Shown here: positions 1 through 7,198 of the stretch, in pieces | How the letters are laid out: every line of letters begins with the position of its first letter | How positions within the stretch are numbered: position 1 is the first letter of the stretch | Assembly: GCF_904846625.1 (NCBI RefSeq) | Contig: NZ_CAJHBL010000002.1 | Span: 496,001 to 560,000 of the forward strand | Source: Psychrobacter sp. JCM 18900 | GTDB lineage: Bacteria; Pseudomonadota; Gammaproteobacteria; Pseudomonadales; Moraxellaceae | Direction: 5' to 3' | DNA length: 64,000 nucleotides | Program-made: the position numbers and the translations under genes | The notes under the pieces: model-generated | Seen by the model: the letters and a program-made list of their open reading frames with translations, nothing else | Told to the model about the DNA's origin: nothing | Databases searched by the model: none

Positions 1-807
1 TATCCAATGCCAGAAACACTTGCTCCATTGCCTGACAATATGCAGAGTAGGGACGAGTACTTTTTTGAATCGCAGTTGTCTAATCAGGCAGAGCTTGATA
101 AGCCATCGCAGCCGTCATCCAGTTTTAGAGGTGGAGAGTCAAATGGTGTCAAGCATTTAGATGCTTATTTTGATTCCGATGCGCCGAGCACTTATAAAAC
201 AACCCGAAATGCACTAGATGAGTGGGCGCATTCCACAAAGTTCTCCGCTTGGCTTGCAAACGGCTCACTGTCTGTAAACACAGTATTAAATCGTCTGCGT
301 CGCTATGAGCGCGATATTATCGCAAATGACTCTACCTACTGGATATGGTTTGAACTGCTGTGGCGTGAGTATTTCTACTGGTATGCTGTGACCCACCAGC
401 AAAAGTTATTTTGGTTTAAGGGCATCGCTCAGCACGCGCCTTCAACTCAATTGATTGAGAGTCTGTTAGCACAATGGAAAAATGGTACAACACCATATCC
501 TATCGTCAACGCATGCATGAACCAACTGAACGCGACAGGTTATATGTCGAATCGCGGACGACAACTGGTTGCCAGTTGCTTTATCCATGAGCTAGGCCTT
601 GATTGGCGTTACGGGGCAGCTTACTTTGAGCAACATCTTGTTGATTATGATGTCGGCAGTAATTGGGGCAATTGGCAATATCTGGCAGGCGTAGGCGCTG
701 ACCCAAGAGGATGCAGGCAGTTTAATCTCGACAAGCAAACCCAGCAATACGATCCAAACGGTGAGTTTATTCGTCAGTGGCAAGGCAACACTCAAAAGAG
801 CGATTAA
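1..807 (+). CDS. DASH-type cryptochrome/photolyase, C-terminal part
   Basis: The reading frame is open from the first base, so the gene starts upstream and the N-terminal chromophore-binding domain is missing. What remains (about 268 residues) is the all-helical FAD-binding domain. Family-typical segments are visible: [12 protein letters not shown], a [12 protein letters not shown] stretch, the [13 protein letters not shown] segment, and [18 protein letters not shown] followed by [20 protein letters not shown]. That last string is characteristic of CRY-DASH proteins. Family members use blue light to repair cyclobutane dimers in single-stranded or looped DNA, or act as photoreceptors. The next gene lies 69 bases downstream. 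Assignment to the superfamily is firm; the DASH subclass is likely. Confidence 0.9.
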   Translation, partial: YPMPETLAPLPDNMQSRDEYFFESQLSNQAELDKPSQPSSSFRGGESNGVKHLDAYFDSDAPSTYKTTRNALDEWAHSTKFSAWLANGSLSVNTVLNRLRRYERDIIANDSTYWIWFELLWREYFYWYAVTHQQKLFWFKGIAQHAPSTQLIESLLAQWKNGTTPYPIVNACMNQLNATGYMSNRGRQLVASCFIHELGLDWRYGAAYFEQHLVDYDVGSNWGNWQYLAGVGADPRGCRQFNLDKQTQQYDPNGEFIRQWQGNTQKSD

Positions 808-876
808 TGTATGTTGCAAACGCCCACTCGACAGGTGATAACTATTATTAGAGTAATCATAAGATAGGTTTAAACG

Positions 877-1314
877 ATGAAAAAGCCCAGTCCTTATTTA
901 ACTTTTGCAGGTGCTATTCCGTTTGTCGCCTGTGCATTTTTGCTGATGATAGACATTGTTACCGTGCCTATGCTTGGTTCAGTACTCGATGTATTGAGTG
1001 CTTATGGACTAGTGATTGGCTCATTTATGGCAGGTGCGCATTGGGGTAATCATTTAGATTTAGCTGAAGACAATAAGTGGGCAGTTAGGCTTCCATTATA
1101 TAGCAATGTCATTGCGCTTGGCCTTTGGCTTGGGTTTTTAATCTTATCAGCCAGCAGTTTTATTTGGCTATTAGTGATTGGGTTTATAAGTCTGTTGGTT
1201 ATTGATTATAGCCTTCATCAAGCGCAGATTATCAGTCACACATATTTTAAAGTTAGGCAGTATGTCACGGCGATAGTGGTCATATCGTTAGTCATCGCGG
1301 CATTACAGTTGTAA
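877..1314 (+). CDS. DUF3429 family inner-membrane protein
   Basis: A 145-residue, very hydrophobic protein with about five predicted membrane helices (roughly residues 8-28, 34-55, 70-88, 90-110 and 122-143). The segment GSFMAGAHWGNHL after the second helix resembles the conserved part of DUF3429 proteins, which have no established function. It follows the photolyase gene by 69 bases on the same strand. In related bacteria photolyase genes are often grouped with small membrane proteins, so co-transcription is plausible but not shown. Family assignment is from memory of the motif and moderately sure. Confidence 0.75.
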   Translation: MKKPSPYLTFAGAIPFVACAFLLMIDIVTVPMLGSVLDVLSAYGLVIGSFMAGAHWGNHLDLAEDNKWAVRLPLYSNVIALGLWLGFLILSASSFIWLLVIGFISLLVIDYSLHQAQIISHTYFKVRQYVTAIVVISLVIAALQL

Positions 1315-1489
1315 GTGAAATTAACTAAATAATGGCTAAAGAACAGCCAGCCTGATTTCTCTATTTTTATACTTGGGACGCTGATTTTAGAGATTTCCGT
1401 AAATGCTATCTCTAAATGTTATTACCAAAAATGCGACTTACTTTGTCGAGCTTAATATATAAAATTTATAAAAATAGGAGCGCAAGTAC

Positions 1490-2005
1490 ATGCGACTGAC
1501 CAATTATAGTGACTACGCGCTACGTTCGTTAATTTACTTAGCTGTGAGACCAGATCCGTCGCTACTAGCTAATATTAGTGATATCGCTGACAGCTATGGT
1601 ATTTCTAAAAGTCATTTGACCAAAATTATTCATCAGCTGGGTCAGCTTGGTTATATAGAAAGTGTGCGTGGCAAAAACGGTGGCATACGCTTGGCACGTG
1701 CGCCTAAGGATATCAACTTGGGCGTATTGATCAAACAGATAGAGCCTGATTTTAATCTGGTAGAGTGCTTTGCCGTACCAGTGTCTCATAATGATAGTGA
1801 GCAGTGCGCTCATCAGACGGATTTGCCAGTGATATTCATTGAGGAAAAAAAGAATAAATCACTAGGCTGCGTGATTAGTCCAGCCTGTCAGCTTAAAAGC
1901 GTGTTTTTTGAAGCACTCACCGCATTTTTCAATGTGCTTGAGCGTTATACGTTGGCAGATATTCTGAACAATGAAGATGAGTTAGCGACATTGCTGTTTC
2001 GGTAA
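1490..2005 (+). CDS. nsrR: Rrf2-family regulator, NsrR-like
   Basis: A 171-residue winged-helix regulator. The N-terminal MRLTNYSDYALRSLIYLA, the helix-turn-helix around ISKSHLTKIIHQLGQLGYI and the wing VRGKNGGIRLA are typical of NsrR, the nitric-oxide-sensing [Fe-S] repressor of NO detoxification genes. Candidate cluster cysteines are C93 (LVECF), C127 and C133 (GCVISPAC), with an additional C106. In usual NsrR proteins the first and second cysteines are only a few residues apart; here about 30 extra residues lie between C93 and C127. The start is supported by TAGGAG nine bases upstream. No hmp or ytfE gene is adjacent, so targets are elsewhere or unknown. Confidence 0.8.
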   Translation: MRLTNYSDYALRSLIYLAVRPDPSLLANISDIADSYGISKSHLTKIIHQLGQLGYIESVRGKNGGIRLARAPKDINLGVLIKQIEPDFNLVECFAVPVSHNDSEQCAHQTDLPVIFIEEKKNKSLGCVISPACQLKSVFFEALTAFFNVLERYTLADILNNEDELATLLFR

Positions 2006-2046
2006 CAGCTTCGATAATAGTTTCGATATGATTATAACCAGCTCAC

Positions 2047-2094
2047 AAAAATGGGTCACTACACTAGTAAATACAGTAATAGCGACCCATTTTT
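2047..2094. terminator. Bidirectional terminator between convergent genes
   Basis: An 11-base inverted repeat (AAAAATGGGTC and GACCCATTTTT) with a loop of about 26 bases, lying between the ends of the NsrR-like gene and the convergent metallo-hydrolase-fold gene. A T-run follows the stem on both strands. Confidence 0.6.
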
Positions 2095-2130
2095 ATGTTT
2101 ATTAAGAATATATGTCTAAAGTGTGAGAAA

Positions 2131-2877
2131 TTAGGCGTTTTCTAGTTTTGGACGTGCTTTCTTAACGGCTTTCACCAGTGCTTTCTCAAACCCGCCTTCT
2201 TTGAACTGAACAAGATAAGAATGTGCAGCGCAGAAGTTGCGAACGTCACGCCATTCATGAGCCAAATTGGTCGCCCAGTCGCAGTATTGCGCGCCAGCGT
2301 TGGGCTCGTTTTTCAGAGCTTTTTTGGTCGTAGGATGCAGTATTAGCTCAGGCAATACAGCTTCTAATAGCTTCGTTGGTGGACTCATAAAAGTATCATC
2401 TACGTGCAAGCTTTGGCTGGCAGGATGATAAGCCAATAAAGAACCTGCATGAATCATCTCATTGGGTGATATATAGTAAATGCCCTCTGATATTGAAAAC
2501 TTAAGTTCAGGATAGCGTGCAGCGACTACGTCACTTTCTACCAAATCATCTGCCCAGTTGATTTCTGGTACTTTTTTATGATGACGGCTACTGCCATAAA
2601 ATGTCGCTTGCGGAAAGTCTTTGGCCATTTGAGCACAGCTGACTGTATGAAACGGATGTACGTTCAGCACCGCTTCGACATCTTGACCATTATTGGTCAA
2701 TGCCATAACCTCATCTCGAACATCACCCGTTAGGGCGTAACTGTCCAAAAAGATAAATTTTCCTGATGGTAGCTTGACCAGCGAGCATTGAGTGCCGATA
2801 TTTAACACGCCACCGAGACGGAATGTTCCGCGTATGTTCCAAAATCCTGCACCTAAATCATGAATGTGATCAGTCAT
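2131..2877 (-). CDS. Degenerate metallo-beta-lactamase-fold protein, copy 1
   Basis: A 248-residue protein of the metallo-beta-lactamase-like fold: GTQCSLVKLPSGKFIFLDSY near residues 28-47, then AVLNVHPFHTV at 69-79, and HVDDTF near residue 160. The usual HxHxDH metal motif is replaced by H74-P-F-H77-T, so normal dinuclear zinc binding is doubtful. No signal peptide is seen, so it is probably cytoplasmic. It is the second of two tandem paralogues; the other ends at 2998, 120 bases upstream on the same strand. Function is unknown; hydrolase activity should not be assumed. Confidence 0.8.
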   Translation of the reverse strand: MTDHIHDLGAGFWNIRGTFRLGGVLNIGTQCSLVKLPSGKFIFLDSYALTGDVRDEVMALTNNGQDVEAVLNVHPFHTVSCAQMAKDFPQATFYGSSRHHKKVPEINWADDLVESDVVAARYPELKFSISEGIYYISPNEMIHAGSLLAYHPASQSLHVDDTFMSPPTKLLEAVLPELILHPTTKKALKNEPNAGAQYCDWATNLAHEWRDVRNFCAAHSYLVQFKEGGFEKALVKAVKKARPKLENA

Positions 2878-2997
2878 TTATAATTTTCCTCATCTAGTAA
2901 ATGAAATAAAATATGTAAATAAAACGAAGCTACTTTTTCACTGTAAGCTTCATCTTTCGAGTTGTTTTAGTAGTATGTTTTCTAAAGGTTCACGCTT

Positions 2998-3744
2998 TTA
3001 TGCTTTTTCAAGCTCAGGGCGAGCCAGATCAATCGCCGATATAAGTGCTGATTCAAATTGACCTTCTTCAAATACCACCAATCCCGAATGCGCACCGCAA
3101 AAATGACGACCATCACGCCACTCGTGTGCCAGCTCTACTGCCCAATCACAATAGTGCTTAGCTGCATTTGGCTCATCTGTGAGCGCTTTTTTGGTAGTAG
3201 GGTGTAAACCTAGGTTAGGCTGCACGGCGTTCAATAACTTGGAAGGGGGTATCTCAAAGGTATCATCGACATAAATGCTCTGGCTAGCAGGATGATAGAC
3301 CAATAAGGAGCTGGCATGAACCGTTTCATCCGGTGAGATGTAATGGATGCCTTGAGGTATAGAGAATTGGAGTTCAGGGTAACGCGCAGCAACGGCATCG
3401 CTTTCGACCAAATCATTTACCCAATTGACTTCAGGTACTTGCTCTGGATGTCGGCTACTGCCATAAAACGTCGCTTGCGGAAAGTCTTCTGCCATTTGAG
3501 CACAGTGTACTGTATGAAATGGATGAATATTGAGGACGGCTTCGACATTTTGACCATCATTGGTCAATGCCATGACTTGCTGACGCACATCACCAGTTAA
3601 TGTATAGCTATCTAAAAAGATAAATCGCTCTGATGATAGTCTTATGAGCGCACATTGGACACCGATATCAAGGATACCGTTTTTGATAAATGATCCTCGA
3701 ATACTCCAAAATCCTGCACCTAAATCATACATTTCATCAGTCAT
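2998..3744 (-). CDS. Degenerate metallo-beta-lactamase-fold protein, copy 2
   Basis: A 248-residue paralogue of the downstream gene, aligning end to end without large gaps (both open DLGAGFW, then IRG a few residues on, and share FYGSSRH, HPFHTV, VDDTF and LHPTTKKAL). An ATG six bases upstream is also in frame, but the ribosome-binding site AAGGAG is only two bases from it and eight bases from the ATG at 3744, and the latter start matches copy 1. The metal motif is HPFHT, as in copy 1. The high identity suggests a local duplication. Function is unknown. Confidence 0.8.
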   Translation of the reverse strand: MTDEMYDLGAGFWSIRGSFIKNGILDIGVQCALIRLSSERFIFLDSYTLTGDVRQQVMALTNDGQNVEAVLNIHPFHTVHCAQMAEDFPQATFYGSSRHPEQVPEVNWVNDLVESDAVAARYPELQFSIPQGIHYISPDETVHASSLLVYHPASQSIYVDDTFEIPPSKLLNAVQPNLGLHPTTKKALTDEPNAAKHYCDWAVELAHEWRDGRHFCGAHSGLVVFEEGQFESALISAIDLARPELEKA

Positions 3745-3805
3745 CAACATTGCTCCTTAATCGTTCATTTATTCAATCATTTTACTTGTTTGTAGCACCC
3801 TACAA

Positions 3806-3903
3806 TCGGTCCAATATAATTTGGATACAAGGAAAGCGAGTGAAAGTACTACAAGTTGTAGACTAAGCAGGCCTGACACCGTATCCAATTTATAGAGGAT
3901 TGA
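3806..3903. repeat. 98-bp element with imperfect terminal inverted repeats
   Basis: The left arm 3806-3828 and right arm 3881-3903 are inverted repeats that match at about 18 of 23 positions. The interior holds a small palindrome (CTACAA-G-TTGTAG, 3850-3862). No reading frame is present. It lies in the 309-base spacer between the metallo-hydrolase-fold genes and the PETase-like gene; the rest of that spacer (3904-4053) shows nothing recognisable. This shape fits a small dispersed non-autonomous element or repetitive palindromic unit, but no second copy was found in the window. Confidence 0.45.
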
Positions 3904-4053
3904 CTATATGATTATTAATTTTTATGACAGTAATGTCTGTAAGAAAAAAGATAGAAGCAATGTAAATGTGTAAAAATAAAAAAGTGTTGTTATTCAAATG
4001 TCATCATCAGCAGTGAAAGCTGTTCTTCCTTTCGTAACTAGGTTAAAAATAGC

Positions 4054-4998
4054 TTATAAACAGTCTTCGTAATCATAGGCAGATATACGAGGATTATCCT
4101 TGTAGCTTTCATTGCCACATAAGAATTTATCGAAACGTGTGTCACCGTTAATATAACGCTGCATCCATGCAATAGCAGGCTTACTTAATAGTTTCTCGTT
4201 AAAACGATGGCTGGCACAGAAATGACTGCCGTTGTTAATCTCGACCTTCATTTTTGGACCGTCAGCTTTTTGATAGAAAGTATTGGTATATTTTTTATTC
4301 GGGGCGATACGGTCATTTTCACAAGCGATGAATAGAGCAGGCGTATCCATCGCGCCATAGCTCGTATCGTGATAGGGCGTTTGTGCAATGATGGCTTGCA
4401 CCGTACTGCGCTCAGTTGCCAGTCGTAGCGCACCGCCGCCGCCCATTGACCAGCCAATAGCGCCCAAACGATTTTGATCTATCATATGACCCACTGTTTC
4501 ATCAGCGAGGAGATGATCGAGAGCTGCGCTCAATTGCTCAGCACGGCTATCTGGGTGATCGTAAATGGAGCTAGTATTAATAGTAATAACGACAAATCCC
4601 CAAGAGGCCAAACGCGGTCCCCACCATTTGATAGAAGACTCATAAGACACGTAACCTGGTACCACCGCGATGCCACCTAGCAGACCACAGCTAGCAGCAT
4701 CTGTTGGATAATGTATGGTACCGCCAGCGAAGCCATTGGCTGATTGGCGACTCACGTGCTTGGTACTGATAGAAAACGGACCGTTATCGCGTGTTTTAGT
4801 GAGCTCAGTAGCAGTGATAGTATCATCCTTTATACAGTCTACTGCCGCTAGTGAGTTTGTAGCGTCGAGTGTTGATCCAACTGGACTGAGACTTTTAACG
4901 CTAGTTTCGGATACAGTTATTTCTGCTACAGCCATTGTAGAGAAAACCAATGTACTCATTGCGATCATAAGTTTTGGAAGCATCATATTTTTTGTCAT
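4054..4998 (-). CDS. Secreted PETase/cutinase-like polyester hydrolase
   Basis: A 314-residue alpha/beta hydrolase of the dienelactone-hydrolase/cutinase type. A signal peptide ends near A25. The core closely resembles known PET hydrolases: VVPGY (113-116), WGPRLASWGFVVITI (126-140), the nucleophile elbow GWSMGGGG with S184, CENDRIAP with D229, and NGSHFCAS with H259 as the triad. Cysteine pairs C226/C261 and C294/C313 match the two disulfides of Ideonella-type PETases, and C55/C104 could form a third. The position of the wobbling tryptophan is tyrosine (Y209). About 50 residues separate the signal peptide from the core. Natural substrate is unknown: cutin-like polyester, lipid or other ester. 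No strong ribosome-binding site precedes the start. Confidence 0.9.
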   Translation of the reverse strand: MTKNMMLPKLMIAMSTLVFSTMAVAEITVSETSVKSLSPVGSTLDATNSLAAVDCIKDDTITATELTKTRDNGPFSISTKHVSRQSANGFAGGTIHYPTDAASCGLLGGIAVVPGYVSYESSIKWWGPRLASWGFVVITINTSSIYDHPDSRAEQLSAALDHLLADETVGHMIDQNRLGAIGWSMGGGGALRLATERSTVQAIIAQTPYHDTSYGAMDTPALFIACENDRIAPNKKYTNTFYQKADGPKMKVEINNGSHFCASHRFNEKLLSKPAIAWMQRYINGDTRFDKFLCGNESYKDNPRISAYDYEDCL

Positions 4999-5073
4999 AG
5001 TAAATTGTATTTTAAAAGGTTGTGTGGTCGTGCACGTCTCCAGATTAGAAAAGATAGACGTAGGTAGTGATTG

Positions 5074-5331
5074 TTAACTGTCATTGTTATCAATCGTTAA
5101 AGCAGTTAAATGCGTAGCAAATGCGTCAATAGCATCTAACCATACTATCCTGTATATGCGATAAACGTAACGTTGATCTTGACCTTGCGAGTCGAAAACT
5201 GTCTTCACCGTCTCAAGTCGAAATGTGATTCCTAGCCAAGTTTTTCTACGATAATCTTGAACCCGAATAAAGAATCTATCAAGCGTTAATAACACTTTTA
5301 AACCTGAGTATATTGATGAATGTGCTACCAT
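5074..5331 (-). CDS. Doubtful small open frame
   Basis: An 85-residue reading frame in the 434-base spacer between the PETase-like gene and the divergent MFS gene. It has no ribosome-binding site in front of its ATG, no recognisable motif and no membrane segment. The composition (many R, Y, T, V) does not argue strongly either way. It may be chance. Apart from this frame and the palindrome at 5367-5412, I see nothing in the spacer. Confidence 0.2.
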   Translation of the reverse strand: MVAHSSIYSGLKVLLTLDRFFIRVQDYRRKTWLGITFRLETVKTVFDSQGQDQRYVYRIYRIVWLDAIDAFATHLTALTIDNNDS

Positions 5332-5366
5332 AATTTGCTTGTCATTATGATGAGCATTTATCGTTT

Positions 5367-5412
5367 AATAACGGTGCTTTTGCTCATACATTTAGCATAA
5401 ATCACCGTTATT
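5367..5412. promoter_or_regulatory. Perfect 10-base inverted repeat upstream of MFS gene
   Basis: AATAACGGTG (5367-5376) and CACCGTTATT (5403-5412) form a perfect inverted repeat with a 26-base spacer, ending 20 bases before the proposed GTG start of the transporter. It could be an operator half-site pair or an RNA hairpin in the leader. No T-run follows, so it is not an obvious terminator. Confidence 0.35.
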
Positions 5413-5432
5413 TATCTCTATCATCCACGCCA

Positions 5433-6713
5433 GTGACGGTTATTATTTGCAGTCATGGTATAACCAATATAGTCAGATCCCCTGTGAATAATTCTAAAGA
5501 TCAGATTCAAGATATAACAGCTGTGCCACCAGTCACATCCAATCATTCAACGTCGTGGATATTGAAGCTCACAATTGGTTTGATAGGTATGTTTGCTTTT
5601 TTGCAAGTGTATTCTATTCAGGCAGTACTACCGGTCATGATGGTGGACTTTGCTGCGACCGAAGTACAGGCTGGCATGATCGTTGGTGCCACTGTGTTAG
5701 CCATTGCGATTATGTCACCATTTCTAGGCATGCTCTCAGATGCGGTCGGGCGCAAGTCTTTTATCGTTGGTGCTTTATTGTTTTTAGCGATACCAACAGC
5801 GCTTATTGCCCAGAGCTCGAGCATTGAATGGGTCGGCATTTGGCGCTTCATGCAAGGATTGTCTGTACCGGGTATTACGGTGGTGACAATTGCCTATATC
5901 GGTGAGGAGTTTGAGGGACGGGCGATGACTGAGCTGATGTCCTTTTATGTGTCAGGATGCGTGCTTGGTGGCTTTATGGGTCGGTTCTTGTTGGGGCATT
6001 TGCATGAGCTGATTGGCTGGCGTCATGGCTACTATGTGATGACGGCGATGACGCTATTGGGGGCAATATGGGTTGGCAAGATGCTACCGTCGTCTCGTCA
6101 TTTTGTGGCCAATCCTAATTTTCGCTCAGCGATCCAGACGCTGGGTGAGCATGTCACCAATCGCTATGTGGTAACAGCTTGTCTGCTTGGCGCTTGCGTG
6201 CTGTTCTCCCTTGTAGGCTGTTTCACTTTTATCAATTTACATTTGGCAGATAAGCCTTATGAGCTTGGTACTGGTGCGCTCGCCAATATTTTTGCGGTAT
6301 ATTTGCTTGGTGTTATTATCACGCCATTGTCTACGACATTGCTACGTCGGTTTGGCTCAGCGCGTACAGTACGGGTGGCTATTGTCGTATCCATGGTCGG
6401 AGTATTATTAACTTTGGTCACGCCATTATGGGGGGTGATTATAGGACTGGCTATTATGTCGTCAGGTGTATTTATTACGCAGTCAGCGACTATCAGCTAT
6501 ATCGCGGTCAATGTGAAAAAAGGCCGCTCATTAGCATCGGGTCTATATTATATGGGCTACTATACAGGCGGTACGCTAGGGGCATGGCTGGGTGGCATAG
6601 CTTATGCGCGAGGGCAGTGGTCTCTTACCGTATGGTTGTTATTGTTTGTGCAGGTACTGGCGTTATTAATAGCCAGTTTTGGGATGATTAAAACCACAGT
6701 ACGGGCAAAGTGA
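5433..6713 (+). CDS. MFS transporter, YnfM/arabinose-efflux type
   Basis: A 426-residue major facilitator with 12 predicted membrane helices from about residue 44 onward. The loop 2-3 signature appears as GMLSDAVGRKSFIVG, and FLQVYSIQAVLPVMM in helix 1 resembles the YnfM group of drug/metabolite exporters. It probably moves a small molecule by proton antiport across the inner membrane; the substrate cannot be read from sequence. The first in-frame ATG would cut into helix 1, so a GTG must be the start: 5433, 5484 or 5523. None has a convincing ribosome-binding site, so the first 30 residues are uncertain. Confidence 0.85.
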   Translation: MTVIICSHGITNIVRSPVNNSKDQIQDITAVPPVTSNHSTSWILKLTIGLIGMFAFLQVYSIQAVLPVMMVDFAATEVQAGMIVGATVLAIAIMSPFLGMLSDAVGRKSFIVGALLFLAIPTALIAQSSSIEWVGIWRFMQGLSVPGITVVTIAYIGEEFEGRAMTELMSFYVSGCVLGGFMGRFLLGHLHELIGWRHGYYVMTAMTLLGAIWVGKMLPSSRHFVANPNFRSAIQTLGEHVTNRYVVTACLLGACVLFSLVGCFTFINLHLADKPYELGTGALANIFAVYLLGVIITPLSTTLLRRFGSARTVRVAIVVSMVGVLLTLVTPLWGVIIGLAIMSSGVFITQSATISYIAVNVKKGRSLASGLYYMGYYTGGTLGAWLGGIAYARGQWSLTVWLLLFVQVLALLIASFGMIKTTVRAK

Positions 6714-6815
6714 TTGGCTGTCTGATGTAGCATATGTTTAGTTAGCTATCTTATGATACTTAATGTAAGACCACTTTACACAGCGTCACTTTTTTCTTAC
6801 TATCAATAACGATGC

Positions 6816-7084
6816 TAGGGTCTGTTGAACATTAAAATATTAGGGCTGCTGATTGCTAAAGGTGCACCAAACGAGGCGCAAGCCGACGATAATGTCGAGA
6901 CCTTAGCTAGGCTTGCAACAACGTTTGGGGTGATTTTAGCATCAGCCTTTCAGGGCAGTACTATTTTTTGCCAGTATATGGCGAAATTGTCTAACCTAGA
7001 ATGACTAGGCGTCAAAAATTGCACTGCATATTGTCTAAAAAATAGTGACTGCCAGCACCACATTTGAATGTTCAACAGACCCTA
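6816..7084. mobile_element. MITE-like non-autonomous element with 18-base perfect ends
   Basis: Positions 6816-6833 and 7067-7084 are perfect inverted repeats, reading TAGGGTCTGTTGAACATT from each side. The outer TA on each side is self-complementary and may be a duplicated TA target, giving an element of 265 bases (6818-7082). There is no transposase frame. The interior folds into two further imperfect hairpins: about 6842-6882 with 6922-6959, and about 6954-6977 with 7035-7056. A TA duplication fits the IS630/Tc1-mariner group or the IS427 subgroup of IS5. The element fills most of the 485-base gap between the MFS gene and the acyl-CoA ligase gene. Confidence 0.75.
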
Positions 7085-7198
7085 TCATTATAAAAATTAA
7101 AATGGTTAGCGCAGTAGATTTTATGCTGCTATTAACTTGATTGTTATTATTATTGTTATTTATCCCTTATCAGTACGACAAACAAGGAAGTCAGTTCT

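Noticed and set aside
4715-5077. A 120-residue plus-strand frame opposite the PETase-like gene start
   Set aside because: It overlaps the signal-peptide coding region of the hydrolase and has no ribosome-binding site.
6816-7084. Degraded transposase gene
   Set aside because: No transposase-like peptide is found in any frame; the interior is made of inverted repeats, favouring a non-autonomous element.
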